From: Chromobacterium alkanivorans
GTDB lineage: Bacteria; Pseudomonadota; Gammaproteobacteria; Burkholderiales; Chromobacteriaceae
Direction of reading: 5' to 3'
DNA: 64,000 nucleotides
Assembly (NCBI RefSeq): GCF_016937655.1
Contig: NZ_JAFHKL010000008.1
Location: forward strand, 1 to 64,000
The notes under the pieces: model-generated
Told to the model about the DNA's origin: nothing
Database searches by the model: none
Seen by the model: only the letters and a program-made list of their open reading frames with translations
Program-made: the position numbers and the translations under genes
Part shown: piece after piece, positions 17,943-25,910 of the stretch
Layout: each line of letters opens with the position of its first letter
How positions within the stretch are numbered: the stretch's first letter is position 1

Positions 17943-18947
17943 ATGAAACTGGCCATCCTGGGCGCTGGCGCGTGGGGCACCGCCCTGGCCATCGCCTTCG
18001 CCCGTCACCATCAAGTCACGCTGTGGGCGCGCGACGCCAATCAGGTGGCCGAACTGGCCGCCAAGCGCGTCAACCAGCGCTATCTTCCCGATTGCCCGTT
18101 CCCGGACGCGCTCAAGCTGTCCGCGGAACTGCCGCGCGCCATCCACGACGCCGAACTCATCCTCATCGTCACGCCGATGGCCGGTCTGCGGCCCACGCTG
18201 CGGGCGCTGACCGCGCTGTCCTCGCAACTGCCGCCGCTGCTGTGGGCCTGCAAGGGCTTCGAGGCCGGCTCCAGCCTGCTGCCGCACCAGGTGGTGGCCG
18301 AGGAGCTGCCGGCCAACCACCGCTGCGGCGTGCTGTCCGGCCCCAGCTTCGCCCGCGAAGTGGCGCAGGGCTTGCCGGCGGCGGCGGCCATCGCCTCCGA
18401 CGACGAAGCCTTCGCCCGGCAAGTGGCGCGCGACCTGCACAGCCCGCTGCTGCGCCTGTACGCCAACGCCGACCTGGTGGGGGTGGAGGTGGGCGGCGCG
18501 GTCAAGAACGTGATGGCCATCGCCACCGGCGTGGCCGACGGCCTGGAGTACGGCATGAACGCCCGCGCCGCGCTGATCACCCGCGGCCTGGCCGAAATCA
18601 CCCGCCTGGCCACCGCGCTGGGCGCCAGCCAGCACACCATGATGGGTCTGGCCGGCATGGGCGATCTGATCCTCACCTGCACCGGCGCGCTGTCGCGCAA
18701 CCGCCAAGTGGGCCTGAAGCTGGCCGAGGGCAAGCCCTTGCAGCAGGCGTTGCAAGAGCTGGGCCACGTCGCCGAAGGCGTGGCCACCGCCCGCGAAGTG
18801 CTGACCATGGCGGAGCGGCTGGAAGTGGACATGCCCATCACCGCCGCGGTTTGCGGCCTGCTCTACCAGGGGCACGATCCGCAGCGGGTGGTGCTGGGCC
18901 TGCTCAGCCGTTCGCCCAAATCCGAGGATGGCGATCTATTGCAGTAA
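17943..18947 (+). CDS. gpsA: Glycerol-3-phosphate dehydrogenase, NAD(P)+
   Basis: Reduces dihydroxyacetone phosphate to sn-glycerol 3-phosphate for phospholipid synthesis. It is 334 residues. The Rossmann motif is [21 protein letters not shown]; catalytic and family blocks are [51 protein letters not shown] and SRNRQVG. A strong terminator follows. Confidence 0.97.
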   Translation: MKLAILGAGAWGTALAIAFARHHQVTLWARDANQVAELAAKRVNQRYLPDCPFPDALKLSAELPRAIHDAELILIVTPMAGLRPTLRALTALSSQLPPLLWACKGFEAGSSLLPHQVVAEELPANHRCGVLSGPSFAREVAQGLPAAAAIASDDEAFARQVARDLHSPLLRLYANADLVGVEVGGAVKNVMAIATGVADGLEYGMNARAALITRGLAEITRLATALGASQHTMMGLAGMGDLILTCTGALSRNRQVGLKLAEGKPLQQALQELGHVAEGVATAREVLTMAERLEVDMPITAAVCGLLYQGHDPQRVVLGLLSRSPKSEDGDLLQ

Positions 18948-18972
18948 GGCCCCCGCTTGGATCGGATGCGAC

Positions 18973-18999
18973 AACAGCCGCCTTGGCGGCTGTTTTTTG
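18973..18999 (+). terminator. Intrinsic terminator after gpsA
   Basis: AACAGCCGCC pairs with GGCGGCTGTT and is followed by a T run, 26 bases past the gpsA stop. Confidence 0.85.
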
Positions 19000-19094
19000 T
19001 CCTTGCAGCGAGCGCGCCCCTTAGTCTCTGCCTTTGGCGGAAACGAGGGCGAGGGGCTGGCTGCTTTTGTTGGATACCTTGCTTGAATCTGAGA

Positions 19095-19793
19095 ATGCAG
19101 AATACTTTTCCCTTTGTAGAAGAAACGCGTTTTGGCAATTGGTTCCTGAATACGGCCACCTGGAAAGTGCACGTCTTGCGGCGCGCCTTGAACGATCTGG
19201 AGCGGATGATGCCGCCGCGGCGCGCGTTCGCCCGGGTGTTGGACGTGGGCTGCGGGTTTGGGCATTCCTTCGACGAGCTGGCCCGCAGATTCGCGCCGGA
19301 CGAGATCGTGGCGCTGGACGCGGATCCGGCGATCGAACAGCGTGCGCGCCCGGCCGCCGACCGCTGCCCGAGCAAAGTGACGCTGGCCTTCGGCAATGCG
19401 TCGCGCATGGAGTACGCCGACGAGAGTTTCGACATGGTGTATTGCCACCAAAGCTTCCACCATCTGGTGGAGCAGGAGGCGGCGATGCGGGAGTTCTTCC
19501 GGGTGCTGAAGCCGGGCGGGGTGCTGCTGTTCGCCGAGTCGACCAGGCGCTACATCCACTCCCTGCCTATCCGTCTATTGTTCCGCCACCCGATGGAGAT
19601 TCAGAAAACCGCCGACGAATACCTGGGCCTGCTGCGCGGGGCCGGTTTCGACCTGCCGGACGCGCGCGTGTCCATGCCCTATCTGTGGTGGAGCCGGCCG
19701 GACTTGGGCGCGCTGGAGTGGTTTGGCTTCAAGGTGCCGCAGAAGCGCGAGGAAACCCTGGTCAACGCGGTGGCGATCAAACCGGCCGTTTAA
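19095..19793 (+). CDS. Class I SAM-dependent methyltransferase
   Basis: A 232-residue Methyltransf_11-type enzyme. The SAM-binding motif I is VLDVGCGFGHS (residues 48-58), with an acidic strand end at ALDAD, ASRMEYADESFDMVYCHQSFHH and the post-motif LKPGGVLLFAES. The ATG at 19095 removes an N-terminal extension that runs over the gpsA terminator. It lies 141 bases before the aryl polyene operon. Known ape clusters include a methyltransferase for the aryl ring, so it could act in that pathway; its position outside the coupled operon makes this only likely. Confidence 0.85.
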   Translation: MQNTFPFVEETRFGNWFLNTATWKVHVLRRALNDLERMMPPRRAFARVLDVGCGFGHSFDELARRFAPDEIVALDADPAIEQRARPAADRCPSKVTLAFGNASRMEYADESFDMVYCHQSFHHLVEQEAAMREFFRVLKPGGVLLFAESTRRYIHSLPIRLLFRHPMEIQKTADEYLGLLRGAGFDLPDARVSMPYLWWSRPDLGALEWFGFKVPQKREETLVNAVAIKPAV

Positions 19794-19807
19794 TCCCGCG
19801 GCGAGGT

Positions 19808-19829
19808 TTTTGTTGCGCTTGCGACAAAA
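19808..19829. other. Inverted repeat upstream of ape operon
   Basis: TTTTGTTGC and GCGACAAAA form a nine-base stem with one G-T pair around GCTT, between the methyltransferase stop and the ape promoter. It could be a weak terminator or a regulator-binding dyad. Confidence 0.45.
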
Positions 19830-19874
19830 TGGGACGGATTCGTAACCATCGTTTAATGCCGTATGCTTGTTTGC

Positions 19875-19903
19875 TTGTTGGCTGAGTGTGAACAATTTAG
19901 AAT
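19875..19903 (+). promoter_or_regulatory. Candidate ape operon promoter
   Basis: TTGTTG (-35, 19875-19880) and TAGAAT (-10, 19898-19903) with 17-base spacing, 31 bases before the first ape gene. The local region is AT-rich compared with the genes on both sides. Confidence 0.5.
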
Positions 19904-19934
19904 ACGCTCCTTTTTTTGATTGACAGGCTTGCGG

Positions 19935-20663
19935 ATGGCGGAAGTGACAATGAGCGGCGAACCCACGCTGGCGATTCGGCGTTGGGCGGCTTGGATGCCG
20001 GGCCGCGAGTCGGCCGCCGACTGGGCGCAACGGCCGTTGCAGAAGGCCGAGGCGCCCGTCGCGTATCCGGACTGCCGTTTTGTCGACGCGTCGCAGCGGC
20101 GTCGCTTGAGCCCGCTGGCGCGCATCTGTCTGCATTTGGCCCAAGCGTGCGCGGTGGACGTTCCGGCGGCGAAGCTGGTGTTCGCCTCCCGTCATGGCGA
20201 GGTCAACCGCACGCACTTGATGCTGGAAGACATCGCCGCCGACTCGCCGGTGTCCCCGACGGTGTTCGGGCTGTCGGTCCATAACGCGATTGCCGGCATG
20301 CTGTCCTTGCTGCGCCGCGACGCGTCGGCGGCGAGCGCGGTGGCCGCCGGCGAACAGACTTTGGGTTACGGCCTGCTGGAGGCGGCGCTGGAAGCGGCGG
20401 CGGATCCCTCGCAACCGGTGCTGCTGCTGTTCGCGGACCTGCCCCTGCTTCCCTTCTATCAAGGCGCCGACGACGGTCTGGATCAGCCTCAGGGACTGGC
20501 GTTGCTGTTGCAAGCCGGCGCGCCGCGCTGGAGCTTGCGGCAGGACGCGCATGCGCGCGCGCCGGAGGGCTGGCCGCAGCCGGCCTGGCTGGCGCACGGG
20601 CTGGCCGGCGAGCGGCCGCGGCTGGAGCTGAACGGCTGGAGGCTGTGCCGTGAGGGGGCTTAA
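19935..20663 (+). CDS. apeC: Ketosynthase-like chain-length factor (ApeC-like)
   Basis: A 242-residue protein from the ATG at 19935 with a beta-ketoacyl-synthase-like N-terminal fold (SPTVFGLSVHNAIAGMLSLLRRD, YGLLEAALEAA). It is about half the length of a true KS and lacks an active-site Cys, so it should be a non-catalytic partner. In the Xenorhabdus APE system ApeC pairs with ApeO as a KS:CLF heterodimer. First gene of the operon; an ATG at 19950 with GGAAG upstream is an alternative start. Confidence 0.85.
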   Translation: MAEVTMSGEPTLAIRRWAAWMPGRESAADWAQRPLQKAEAPVAYPDCRFVDASQRRRLSPLARICLHLAQACAVDVPAAKLVFASRHGEVNRTHLMLEDIAADSPVSPTVFGLSVHNAIAGMLSLLRRDASAASAVAAGEQTLGYGLLEAALEAAADPSQPVLLLFADLPLLPFYQGADDGLDQPQGLALLLQAGAPRWSLRQDAHARAPEGWPQPAWLAHGLAGERPRLELNGWRLCREGA

Positions 20664-21432
20664 TTACTGCTGGCGCTTGTTGATGACGGCCTTGGCGTTC
20701 TCCTTGTTCAGCGAGGGCGCTTTGTTGCTGACCTTGGTGGTGTTTCCGGCTTTGCGGCTGGTGCCCAAGCGCAACGGCCGCCGCCAGCGGCTGGCGCGCG
20801 CCATCATCCAGCGCGCTTTCGCCCTGTTCATCGCCTTCATGCGCCGCAGCGGCATCATGACGCTGCGCATGAACGGCGAACGGCAACTGGAACAGGCGCG
20901 GGGCACGCTGGTGCTGGCCAATCACCCGACCCTGATCGACGTGGTGGCCATCATCGCCCGCATGCCCAACGCCAACTGCGTGGTAAAGGCCGCGCTGTGG
21001 GACAGCCCCTTCCTGGGGGGCGTGGTGCGCGCCGCCGGCTATATCCGCAACGACGATTCCGGCAGCTTGATCGCGGACTGCGCCGCCTCGCTGCGACGAG
21101 GCGACAACCTGCTGATCTTTCCGGAGGGCACGCGCACCGTGCCGGGGCGCGAGCTCAAGTTTCAACGCGGCGCCGCCCATATCGCGCTGGCGGCTCAGGC
21201 CCCCATCTTGCCGGTGACGCTGAGCTGCAGCCCGTCCACGCTGACCAAGGACAAGCGCTGGCACCAGATTCCGCCGCGGCGTTTCGACTTCGGCCTGGAC
21301 GCCGGCCGGCCGCTGGCCTTGGCGGAGCTGTTGCCGGCTGATACGCAGCCGTCGCTGGCCTCCCGCCGTTTGAGCGAGGCCTTGCAACATTATTTCAGCC
21401 AAACATTGGCAAGGAAGGAAAGCTGGACATGA
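20650..21432 (+). CDS. apeD: 1-acyl-glycerol-3-phosphate-type acyltransferase (ApeD-like)
   Basis: A 260-residue membrane acyltransferase starting at GTG 20650, overlapping apeC by 14 bases, with GGAGG seven bases upstream. It has an N-terminal hydrophobic segment, then the PlsC motifs: NHPTLIDVVAI (HX4D) at about residue 95 and FPEGTRTVPG at about 157. Proposed to transfer an acyl chain onto the lipid portion of the polyene product; substrate not shown by sequence. Confidence 0.88.
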   Translation: MRGLNYCWRLLMTALAFSLFSEGALLLTLVVFPALRLVPKRNGRRQRLARAIIQRAFALFIAFMRRSGIMTLRMNGERQLEQARGTLVLANHPTLIDVVAIIARMPNANCVVKAALWDSPFLGGVVRAAGYIRNDDSGSLIADCAASLRRGDNLLIFPEGTRTVPGRELKFQRGAAHIALAAQAPILPVTLSCSPSTLTKDKRWHQIPPRRFDFGLDAGRPLALAELLPADTQPSLASRRLSEALQHYFSQTLARKESWT

Positions 21433-21689
21433 ATGCGCTGGAACATGAAATCAAGTTGTTGATCATTTCGGCCTTGGAACTGGAAGACGTGAGCGCCGAG
21501 GATATCGACGCCGCAGCGCCGTTGTTTGGCGAAGGATTGGGCTTGGATTCCATCGACGCGCTGGAATTGGGCGTGGCATTGAAAAAGACATACAAGGTGA
21601 AGCTGGAAGCCAACGATCCCGCCACCAAGGCGCATTTCGCCTCGGTGGCCAGCCTGGCTCGCTTTGTCGCAACGCAACAGGAAGCATGA
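21429..21689 (+). CDS. apeE: Acyl carrier protein (ApeE-like)
   Basis: An 86-residue ACP. The phosphopantetheine attachment serine is S41 in GLGLDSIDALEL. It overlaps apeD by ATGA and has AAGGAAAG upstream. It differs from its neighbour apeF in helix I and around the DSID motif, which suggests distinct partner sets. ACPs carry the growing chain or starter unit in APE synthesis. Confidence 0.93.
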   Translation: MNALEHEIKLLIISALELEDVSAEDIDAAAPLFGEGLGLDSIDALELGVALKKTYKVKLEANDPATKAHFASVASLARFVATQQEA

Positions 21690-21937
21690 GAATGACCCGT
21701 GAGCAAATTTTGAATGAACTGAGGATCATTCTGCAGGACACTTTCGAGATCGAACCGCAACGCGTGACGGCGGAGGCCAATCTGTTCGTCGATCTGGAGC
21801 TGGACTCCATCGACGCGGTGGACCTGGCGATCAAGCTGCAGCAGTTGACCGGCAAGCGCATCAAGCCGGACGGATTCAAAACGGTGCGCACCGTGGATGA
21901 CGTGATCACCGCGGTTGAGCAATTGCTGGCCGCCTGA
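21686..21937 (+). CDS. apeF: Acyl carrier protein (ApeF-like)
   Basis: An 83-residue second ACP with S41 in DLELDSIDAVDLAIKLQ as attachment site. It overlaps apeE by ATGA. The C-terminal half (KRIKPDGFKTVRTVDDVITAVEQLL) is ACP-typical. Having two ACPs is the usual APE arrangement, with one likely used for priming and one for elongation. Confidence 0.93.
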   Translation: MRMTREQILNELRIILQDTFEIEPQRVTAEANLFVDLELDSIDAVDLAIKLQQLTGKRIKPDGFKTVRTVDDVITAVEQLLAA

Positions 21938-21938
21938 G

Positions 21939-22505
21939 ATGTCGGCGACGCGCCTGTTGGCGGCGCTGGGCGCTTGTTGCTATCCGCTCGCCGTCTTTCT
22001 GGGCCTGCAATATTTCTCGCCCCGCGCGGTGGGCGCCGCCTTGCTGCTGCTGCTCTTGCTGCGCTACCGGCGGCAAAGCCGCGCGCTGTGGCGCGATCTG
22101 GCCGCGGCCCAGCGCGGCGCCTTGCTGGGCATGATCGTCCTGTCCGCGCTGGTGGCGCTGACCGGCAGCGCCTTGCTGCTGCGCTTGACGCCGGCCTTCA
22201 TCAGCCTGTCCATGCTGTGGGTGTTCGCCCATTCGCTGCGCCATCCGCCCACGATGATTGAACGCTTCGCCCGTCAGATCACGCCGGACTTGCCGCCGGA
22301 AGGCGTGGTCTACACTCGGCGCGTGACCCGCGTCTGGTGCGGATTTTTCGTCTTCAACGCGGCGGCGGCGCTGTATACCGCCTTGCCGGCGGGGCAGGCG
22401 TTCTGGCTTTGGTACAACGGCCTGGCGTCCTATCTGTTGATGGGCGCCTTGTTCGGCGGCGAATGGCTGTACCGGCGCTGGCGTTTTCCCGAGGCGCGGA
22501 CATGA
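21939..22505 (+). CDS. apeG: Integral membrane protein, COG4648-like (ApeG-like)
   Basis: A 188-residue hydrophobic protein with about five predicted membrane helices (LLAALGACCYPLAVFLGL, AVGAALLLLLLLRY, LLGMIVLSALVALTGSALLL, and two in the last third). Conserved-looking polar stretch FARQITPDLPPEGVVYTRRVTRVWCGFFVFN. It sits in the same place as apeG of known APE clusters. Biochemical role unknown; possibly a membrane anchor for the synthase. Confidence 0.8.
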   Translation: MSATRLLAALGACCYPLAVFLGLQYFSPRAVGAALLLLLLLRYRRQSRALWRDLAAAQRGALLGMIVLSALVALTGSALLLRLTPAFISLSMLWVFAHSLRHPPTMIERFARQITPDLPPEGVVYTRRVTRVWCGFFVFNAAAALYTALPAGQAFWLWYNGLASYLLMGALFGGEWLYRRWRFPEART

Positions 22506-23833
22506 GCTTGCTGGCCCTGGAGCATTTGTTGAGCGGCGAGCGCGATCCGGAGCGGGTGGCGGCCTTGCGCGACGGCCGGCCCTTGTTGTGGCGAGACTTC
22601 ACCGGCGCGGTGGCCGGCGCGGCCGCCACGCTTGAACCCGGCCGGCGCTATGCCTTGATCGCGGCGGACGCCTGGCTGTTCGCCGTCGGCCTGTTTGCGG
22701 TTTGGCGCGCCGGCGCTGAGGCGATGGTGCCCAACAACGCCTTGCCCGCCACCTTGAGCGCGCTGGCGCCGGCTTTCGACGAGGTGTTGGACGACGCCGC
22801 GCTGCGGGCGCGGATGAGCGCGCCGGCCGCGTCAGCGGCGACGCAGGCCTTGGACGGGGAGGGCTGCCGGCTGACCTTGTTCACCTCCGGCTCCACCGGC
22901 GAGCCCAAGTCCATCGTCAAATGCCTGCGGCAGCTCTCGGCCGAAGTCGCGGTGCTGGAGCGCAGTTTCGGCGCGCAGGCCGGCGACGCCTGCGTGCTGG
23001 CGACGGTGCCGCATCATCATATTTACGGGCTGCTGTTTCGTCTGCTGTGGCCCTTGAGCGCCGGCAGGGTGTTCGAAGCGACGCCGCATTTCCTGCCGGA
23101 GGACTTGCTGGAGGCCGCCGCCGGCGTGGGCCGGGCGGTCTTGATCGGCAGTCCGGCGCAGCTGTCGCGGCTGCCCGAGCTGATCGACCTGCCGGCCTTG
23201 CTGTCGCGGACGCGCTTGTGCGTGTCCTCGGGCGGCCCGCTGCCGGCCGACGCCGCAGCCGCTTTCGCCGCCGCCGGCGGCGAGCCGCCGCTGGAGATCT
23301 TCGGCAGCACCGAGACCGGCGGCGTGGCCTGGCGCCGTCAGCTCGACGGCGACCGCGCCTGGACGCCGCTGCCCTCGGTGAGCTGTTCCGTCGGCGAGGA
23401 GGGCGCTTTGCGGGTCGCGTCGCCCTTCCTGCCGGACGACGCGCCCTGGCTGGCCTCGGACGCCGTCGAGTTTCTGCCGGACGGCCGCTTCCTGTTGCAA
23501 GGGCGGCGGGACCGGGTGGTGAAACTGGCGGAAAAGCGGCTGTCGCTGGGCGAGCAGGAACAAAGACTGGCCGATCATCCGTGGCTGGCCGCCGCCGCTC
23601 TGCTGGTGCTGCCGGGGCGGCGCGACACGCTGTGCGCCGTCGTCGCGCTGTCGGCGCAGGGGAAGGAGCAACTCCATTCCCTGGGCAAGCTGGCCGTGCA
23701 GCAGACGCTGCGGCGCTATCTGGCGGCCTGGTACGAGCCGGTGCTGCTGCCGCGCCGCTGGCGCTTTGTCGACCTCCTGCCGCAGACCGAGCGCGGCAAG
23801 CCGGACCGGACGGCGATGCTGGAGCTGTTTTGA
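22502..23833 (+). CDS. apeH: Aryl/acyl-ACP ligase, ANL superfamily (ApeH-like)
   Basis: A 443-residue adenylating enzyme that should activate the aryl acid starter with ATP and load it on an ACP. Core A3 is LTLFTSGSTGEPKSIVK (about 120-136), A5 is IFGSTETGG, A7/A8 LLQGRRDRVVKLAEKRLSL, and the C-terminal lysine is in QTERGKPDR. It overlaps apeG by ATGA. Shorter than typical acyl-CoA ligases (about 500+), as in other ApeH proteins to my knowledge. Confidence 0.88.
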   Translation: MSLLALEHLLSGERDPERVAALRDGRPLLWRDFTGAVAGAAATLEPGRRYALIAADAWLFAVGLFAVWRAGAEAMVPNNALPATLSALAPAFDEVLDDAALRARMSAPAASAATQALDGEGCRLTLFTSGSTGEPKSIVKCLRQLSAEVAVLERSFGAQAGDACVLATVPHHHIYGLLFRLLWPLSAGRVFEATPHFLPEDLLEAAAGVGRAVLIGSPAQLSRLPELIDLPALLSRTRLCVSSGGPLPADAAAAFAAAGGEPPLEIFGSTETGGVAWRRQLDGDRAWTPLPSVSCSVGEEGALRVASPFLPDDAPWLASDAVEFLPDGRFLLQGRRDRVVKLAEKRLSLGEQEQRLADHPWLAAAALLVLPGRRDTLCAVVALSAQGKEQLHSLGKLAVQQTLRRYLAAWYEPVLLPRRWRFVDLLPQTERGKPDRTAMLELF

Positions 23834-23852
23834 ATTGGAAGGTATTGGCGCA

Positions 23853-24212
23853 ATGACTCCCTCGCAGGCTTTCATGCCTCCTTATTCCGTGTTGGAACAG
23901 ACGGAGGACGCCTGCCGCGTGGCCATCCCGCTGGCGGCGGACGCGGCCTGCTTTGACGGACATTTTCCGGGCTTCCCGGTGCTGCCCGGCGTGGTGCAGC
24001 TGCATTGGGCGGTGAGCATCGCCGCCCGGACGCTGGGCGCCGCCGGCGTTTTCGCCGGCATGGATCAGATCAAGTTCACCGGCATCGTCCAGCCGGGCGA
24101 CGCCCTGGAGCTGGCCTTGCAGCTCGACGCGGCCGCCGGCCGCGTCAGCTTCGTCTACGAAGTGGAGGGCCGCAAGATGTCTTCCGGCCGGCTGCGGATG
24201 CAAGCGCAATGA
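23853..24212 (+). CDS. apeI: Hotdog-fold 3-hydroxyacyl-ACP dehydratase (ApeI-like)
   Basis: A 119-residue FabA/FabZ-type dehydratase. The signature is CFDGHFPGFPVLPGVVQLHW, with the catalytic His in DGHFPG. In the Xenorhabdus system ApeI works with ApeP as a heterodimer. The ATG at 23853 has GGAAGG upstream; the 19-base gap from apeH is the longest inside the first half of the operon. Confidence 0.9.
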   Translation: MTPSQAFMPPYSVLEQTEDACRVAIPLAADAACFDGHFPGFPVLPGVVQLHWAVSIAARTLGAAGVFAGMDQIKFTGIVQPGDALELALQLDAAAGRVSFVYEVEGRKMSSGRLRMQAQ

Positions 24213-24958
24213 GTTTTCGCCCCTGTCTGATCATTCCCTGTTACAACCATGGTTCCACCATGGGCGGAGTCTTGGAGCGGCTGCGGCCTTACGGCGTGCC
24301 CGCCTGGGTGGTGGACGACGGCAGCGACGAAGCCACCCGGCTGACGCTGGAGGCGCTGGCGCGCGCGGAGCCCTGGGTGCGGCTGCTGCGTTTGCCGCGC
24401 AACGGCGGCAAGGGCGCGGCGGTGACGCACGCGATGCGGCTGGCCTACCAAGAGGGTTACAGCCACGCCTTGCAGGTGGACGCTGACGGCCAGCACGCGC
24501 TGAGCGACGTGCCGCGCTTTTTGGAGCGGGCCGCGCAGCGGCCCGACGCGGTGATCGCCGGCCGCCCCCTGTACGACGCCAGCGTGCCCAAGGCCCGCTT
24601 GTACGGCCGCTACCTGACCCATTTCTGGGTGTGGGTTGAAACCTTGTCCTTCGACATCGCCGACTCCATGTGCGGTTTCCGCTGCTACCCGCTGGCGGCG
24701 ACGGAAGCCTTGCTGCGGCGAACCCGCATTCCGCGGCGGATGGATTTCGACATCGAAATCATTGTACGTCTGCATTGGGCCGGCGCGCCGGTACTCAACC
24801 TGCCGACCAGGGTGACGTATCCGCCCGGCGGACTCTCCCATTTCGACGCCCTGCGCGACAATGCGCGCATCAGCCTGATGCACACCCGGCTGGCCTTGGG
24901 CATGCTGCCGCGCGCGCCGCGGCTGCTGCGCCGGCGTTGGCGCGAGGCGCGCGCGTGA
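24209..24958 (+). CDS. apeJ: Family 2 glycosyltransferase (N-terminal ApeJ-like)
   Basis: A 249-residue GT-A enzyme with no membrane helix. CLIIPCYNHGSTMGGVLE at the N-terminus, WVVDDGSDEATR, and the metal-binding DADGQH (about 93-98) are GT2/DPM-like. It probably adds a sugar or related group during assembly of the aryl polyene lipid. It overlaps apeI by ATGA and the next acyltransferase by GTGA. In the ApeJ proteins I recall, GT and acyltransferase are one fused chain; here they are separate. Confidence 0.85.
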   Translation: MSFRPCLIIPCYNHGSTMGGVLERLRPYGVPAWVVDDGSDEATRLTLEALARAEPWVRLLRLPRNGGKGAAVTHAMRLAYQEGYSHALQVDADGQHALSDVPRFLERAAQRPDAVIAGRPLYDASVPKARLYGRYLTHFWVWVETLSFDIADSMCGFRCYPLAATEALLRRTRIPRRMDFDIEIIVRLHWAGAPVLNLPTRVTYPPGGLSHFDALRDNARISLMHTRLALGMLPRAPRLLRRRWREARA

Positions 24959-25863
24959 GCTGGGCCGCCACCGCGGAGCGCGGTTCGCTGTTGGGCATGA
25001 AAATCCTGCTGTGGTTCTACCGCCTGCTGGGCGCGCGCTCGGTACGGCTGCTGCTCTATCCCATCGTCGCCTACTTCTTCCTCACCGGCCGCGCCGCCCG
25101 CGCCGCCTCCCGCGACTTTCTGCGGCGCGCGCGCACCGCCGACGGCGATTCGTCGCCGGTCCGCGCGCTGGACGTCTACCGCCACCTCTACAGCTTCGCC
25201 GAGGCCGCCGCCGACAAAATGGCGGCTTGGGCCGGCGGCTTGCCGCCGGAAGCGGTGGCCGCGCCGGGCAGCGACGATATGCGGGCGCTGCTGGCGAGCG
25301 GGCGCGGGGCGCTGCTGGTGGGCTCCCATCTGGGCAACCTGGAAATGTGCCGGGCGCTGGGGCACGCGGCCGGCGCGCGCCGGGTCAACGCCGTGGTCTA
25401 CACCCGGCACGCCGCGCGGTTTTCCCGTTTGCTGGCCGCGGCCAGCGGCGACTACGCCGTCAACCTGATCCAGGTGCAGGACATGGGCGTGGACACCGCC
25501 ATCCTGCTCAAGGACAAGATAGACAACGGCGAGTGGGTGGTGATCGTCGGCGACCGCACCCCGGCCAGCGACAACGGCCGGGTGCAGCGCGCCGAATTCC
25601 TGGGCGGCTCCGCCGCCTTCGCCGAGGGGCCGTGGATTCTGGCCAGCCTGCTCGAATGTCCGGTCTACCTGCTGTTCTGCCTCAAGGAGAAGCGGCGCTA
25701 CCGCATTGCCTTGGAGCCGTTCGAGGAAAGACTGCGCCTGCCGCGCCGCGAGCGCGGCGAAGCTCTGCGGCGGACGATTCAGCGTTACGCCGATCGCCTG
25801 GCCTGGCATGCGCGGCGCTCGCCGCTGCAATGGTTCAATTTTTACGATTTCTGGCGCGCTTAG
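24955..25863 (+). CDS. LpxL/HtrB-like lysophospholipid acyltransferase
   Basis: A 302-residue inner-membrane acyltransferase starting at GTG 24955 within the GTGA overlap. The catalytic HX4E motif is GSHLGNLEMC (His near 121) and IVGDRTP is the second conserved block. N-terminal hydrophobic segment LLLYPIVAYFFLTG. It likely acylates the glycosylated intermediate or links the polyene acyl chain. It corresponds to the C-terminal part of the fused ApeJ proteins. Confidence 0.87.
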   Translation: MSWAATAERGSLLGMKILLWFYRLLGARSVRLLLYPIVAYFFLTGRAARAASRDFLRRARTADGDSSPVRALDVYRHLYSFAEAAADKMAAWAGGLPPEAVAAPGSDDMRALLASGRGALLVGSHLGNLEMCRALGHAAGARRVNAVVYTRHAARFSRLLAAASGDYAVNLIQVQDMGVDTAILLKDKIDNGEWVVIVGDRTPASDNGRVQRAEFLGGSAAFAEGPWILASLLECPVYLLFCLKEKRRYRIALEPFEERLRLPRRERGEALRRTIQRYADRLAWHARRSPLQWFNFYDFWRA

Positions 25864-25910
25864 CCGGAATCAAAGCTGCCGCGTGGCGCGGCGAGAAAGA
25901 GTCCGTAGTG

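Noticed and set aside
19850-19934. LuxR/CviR-type quorum-sensing box before the ape operon
   Set aside because: No CTG-N10-CAG-type dyad of the expected form could be found in the promoter region.
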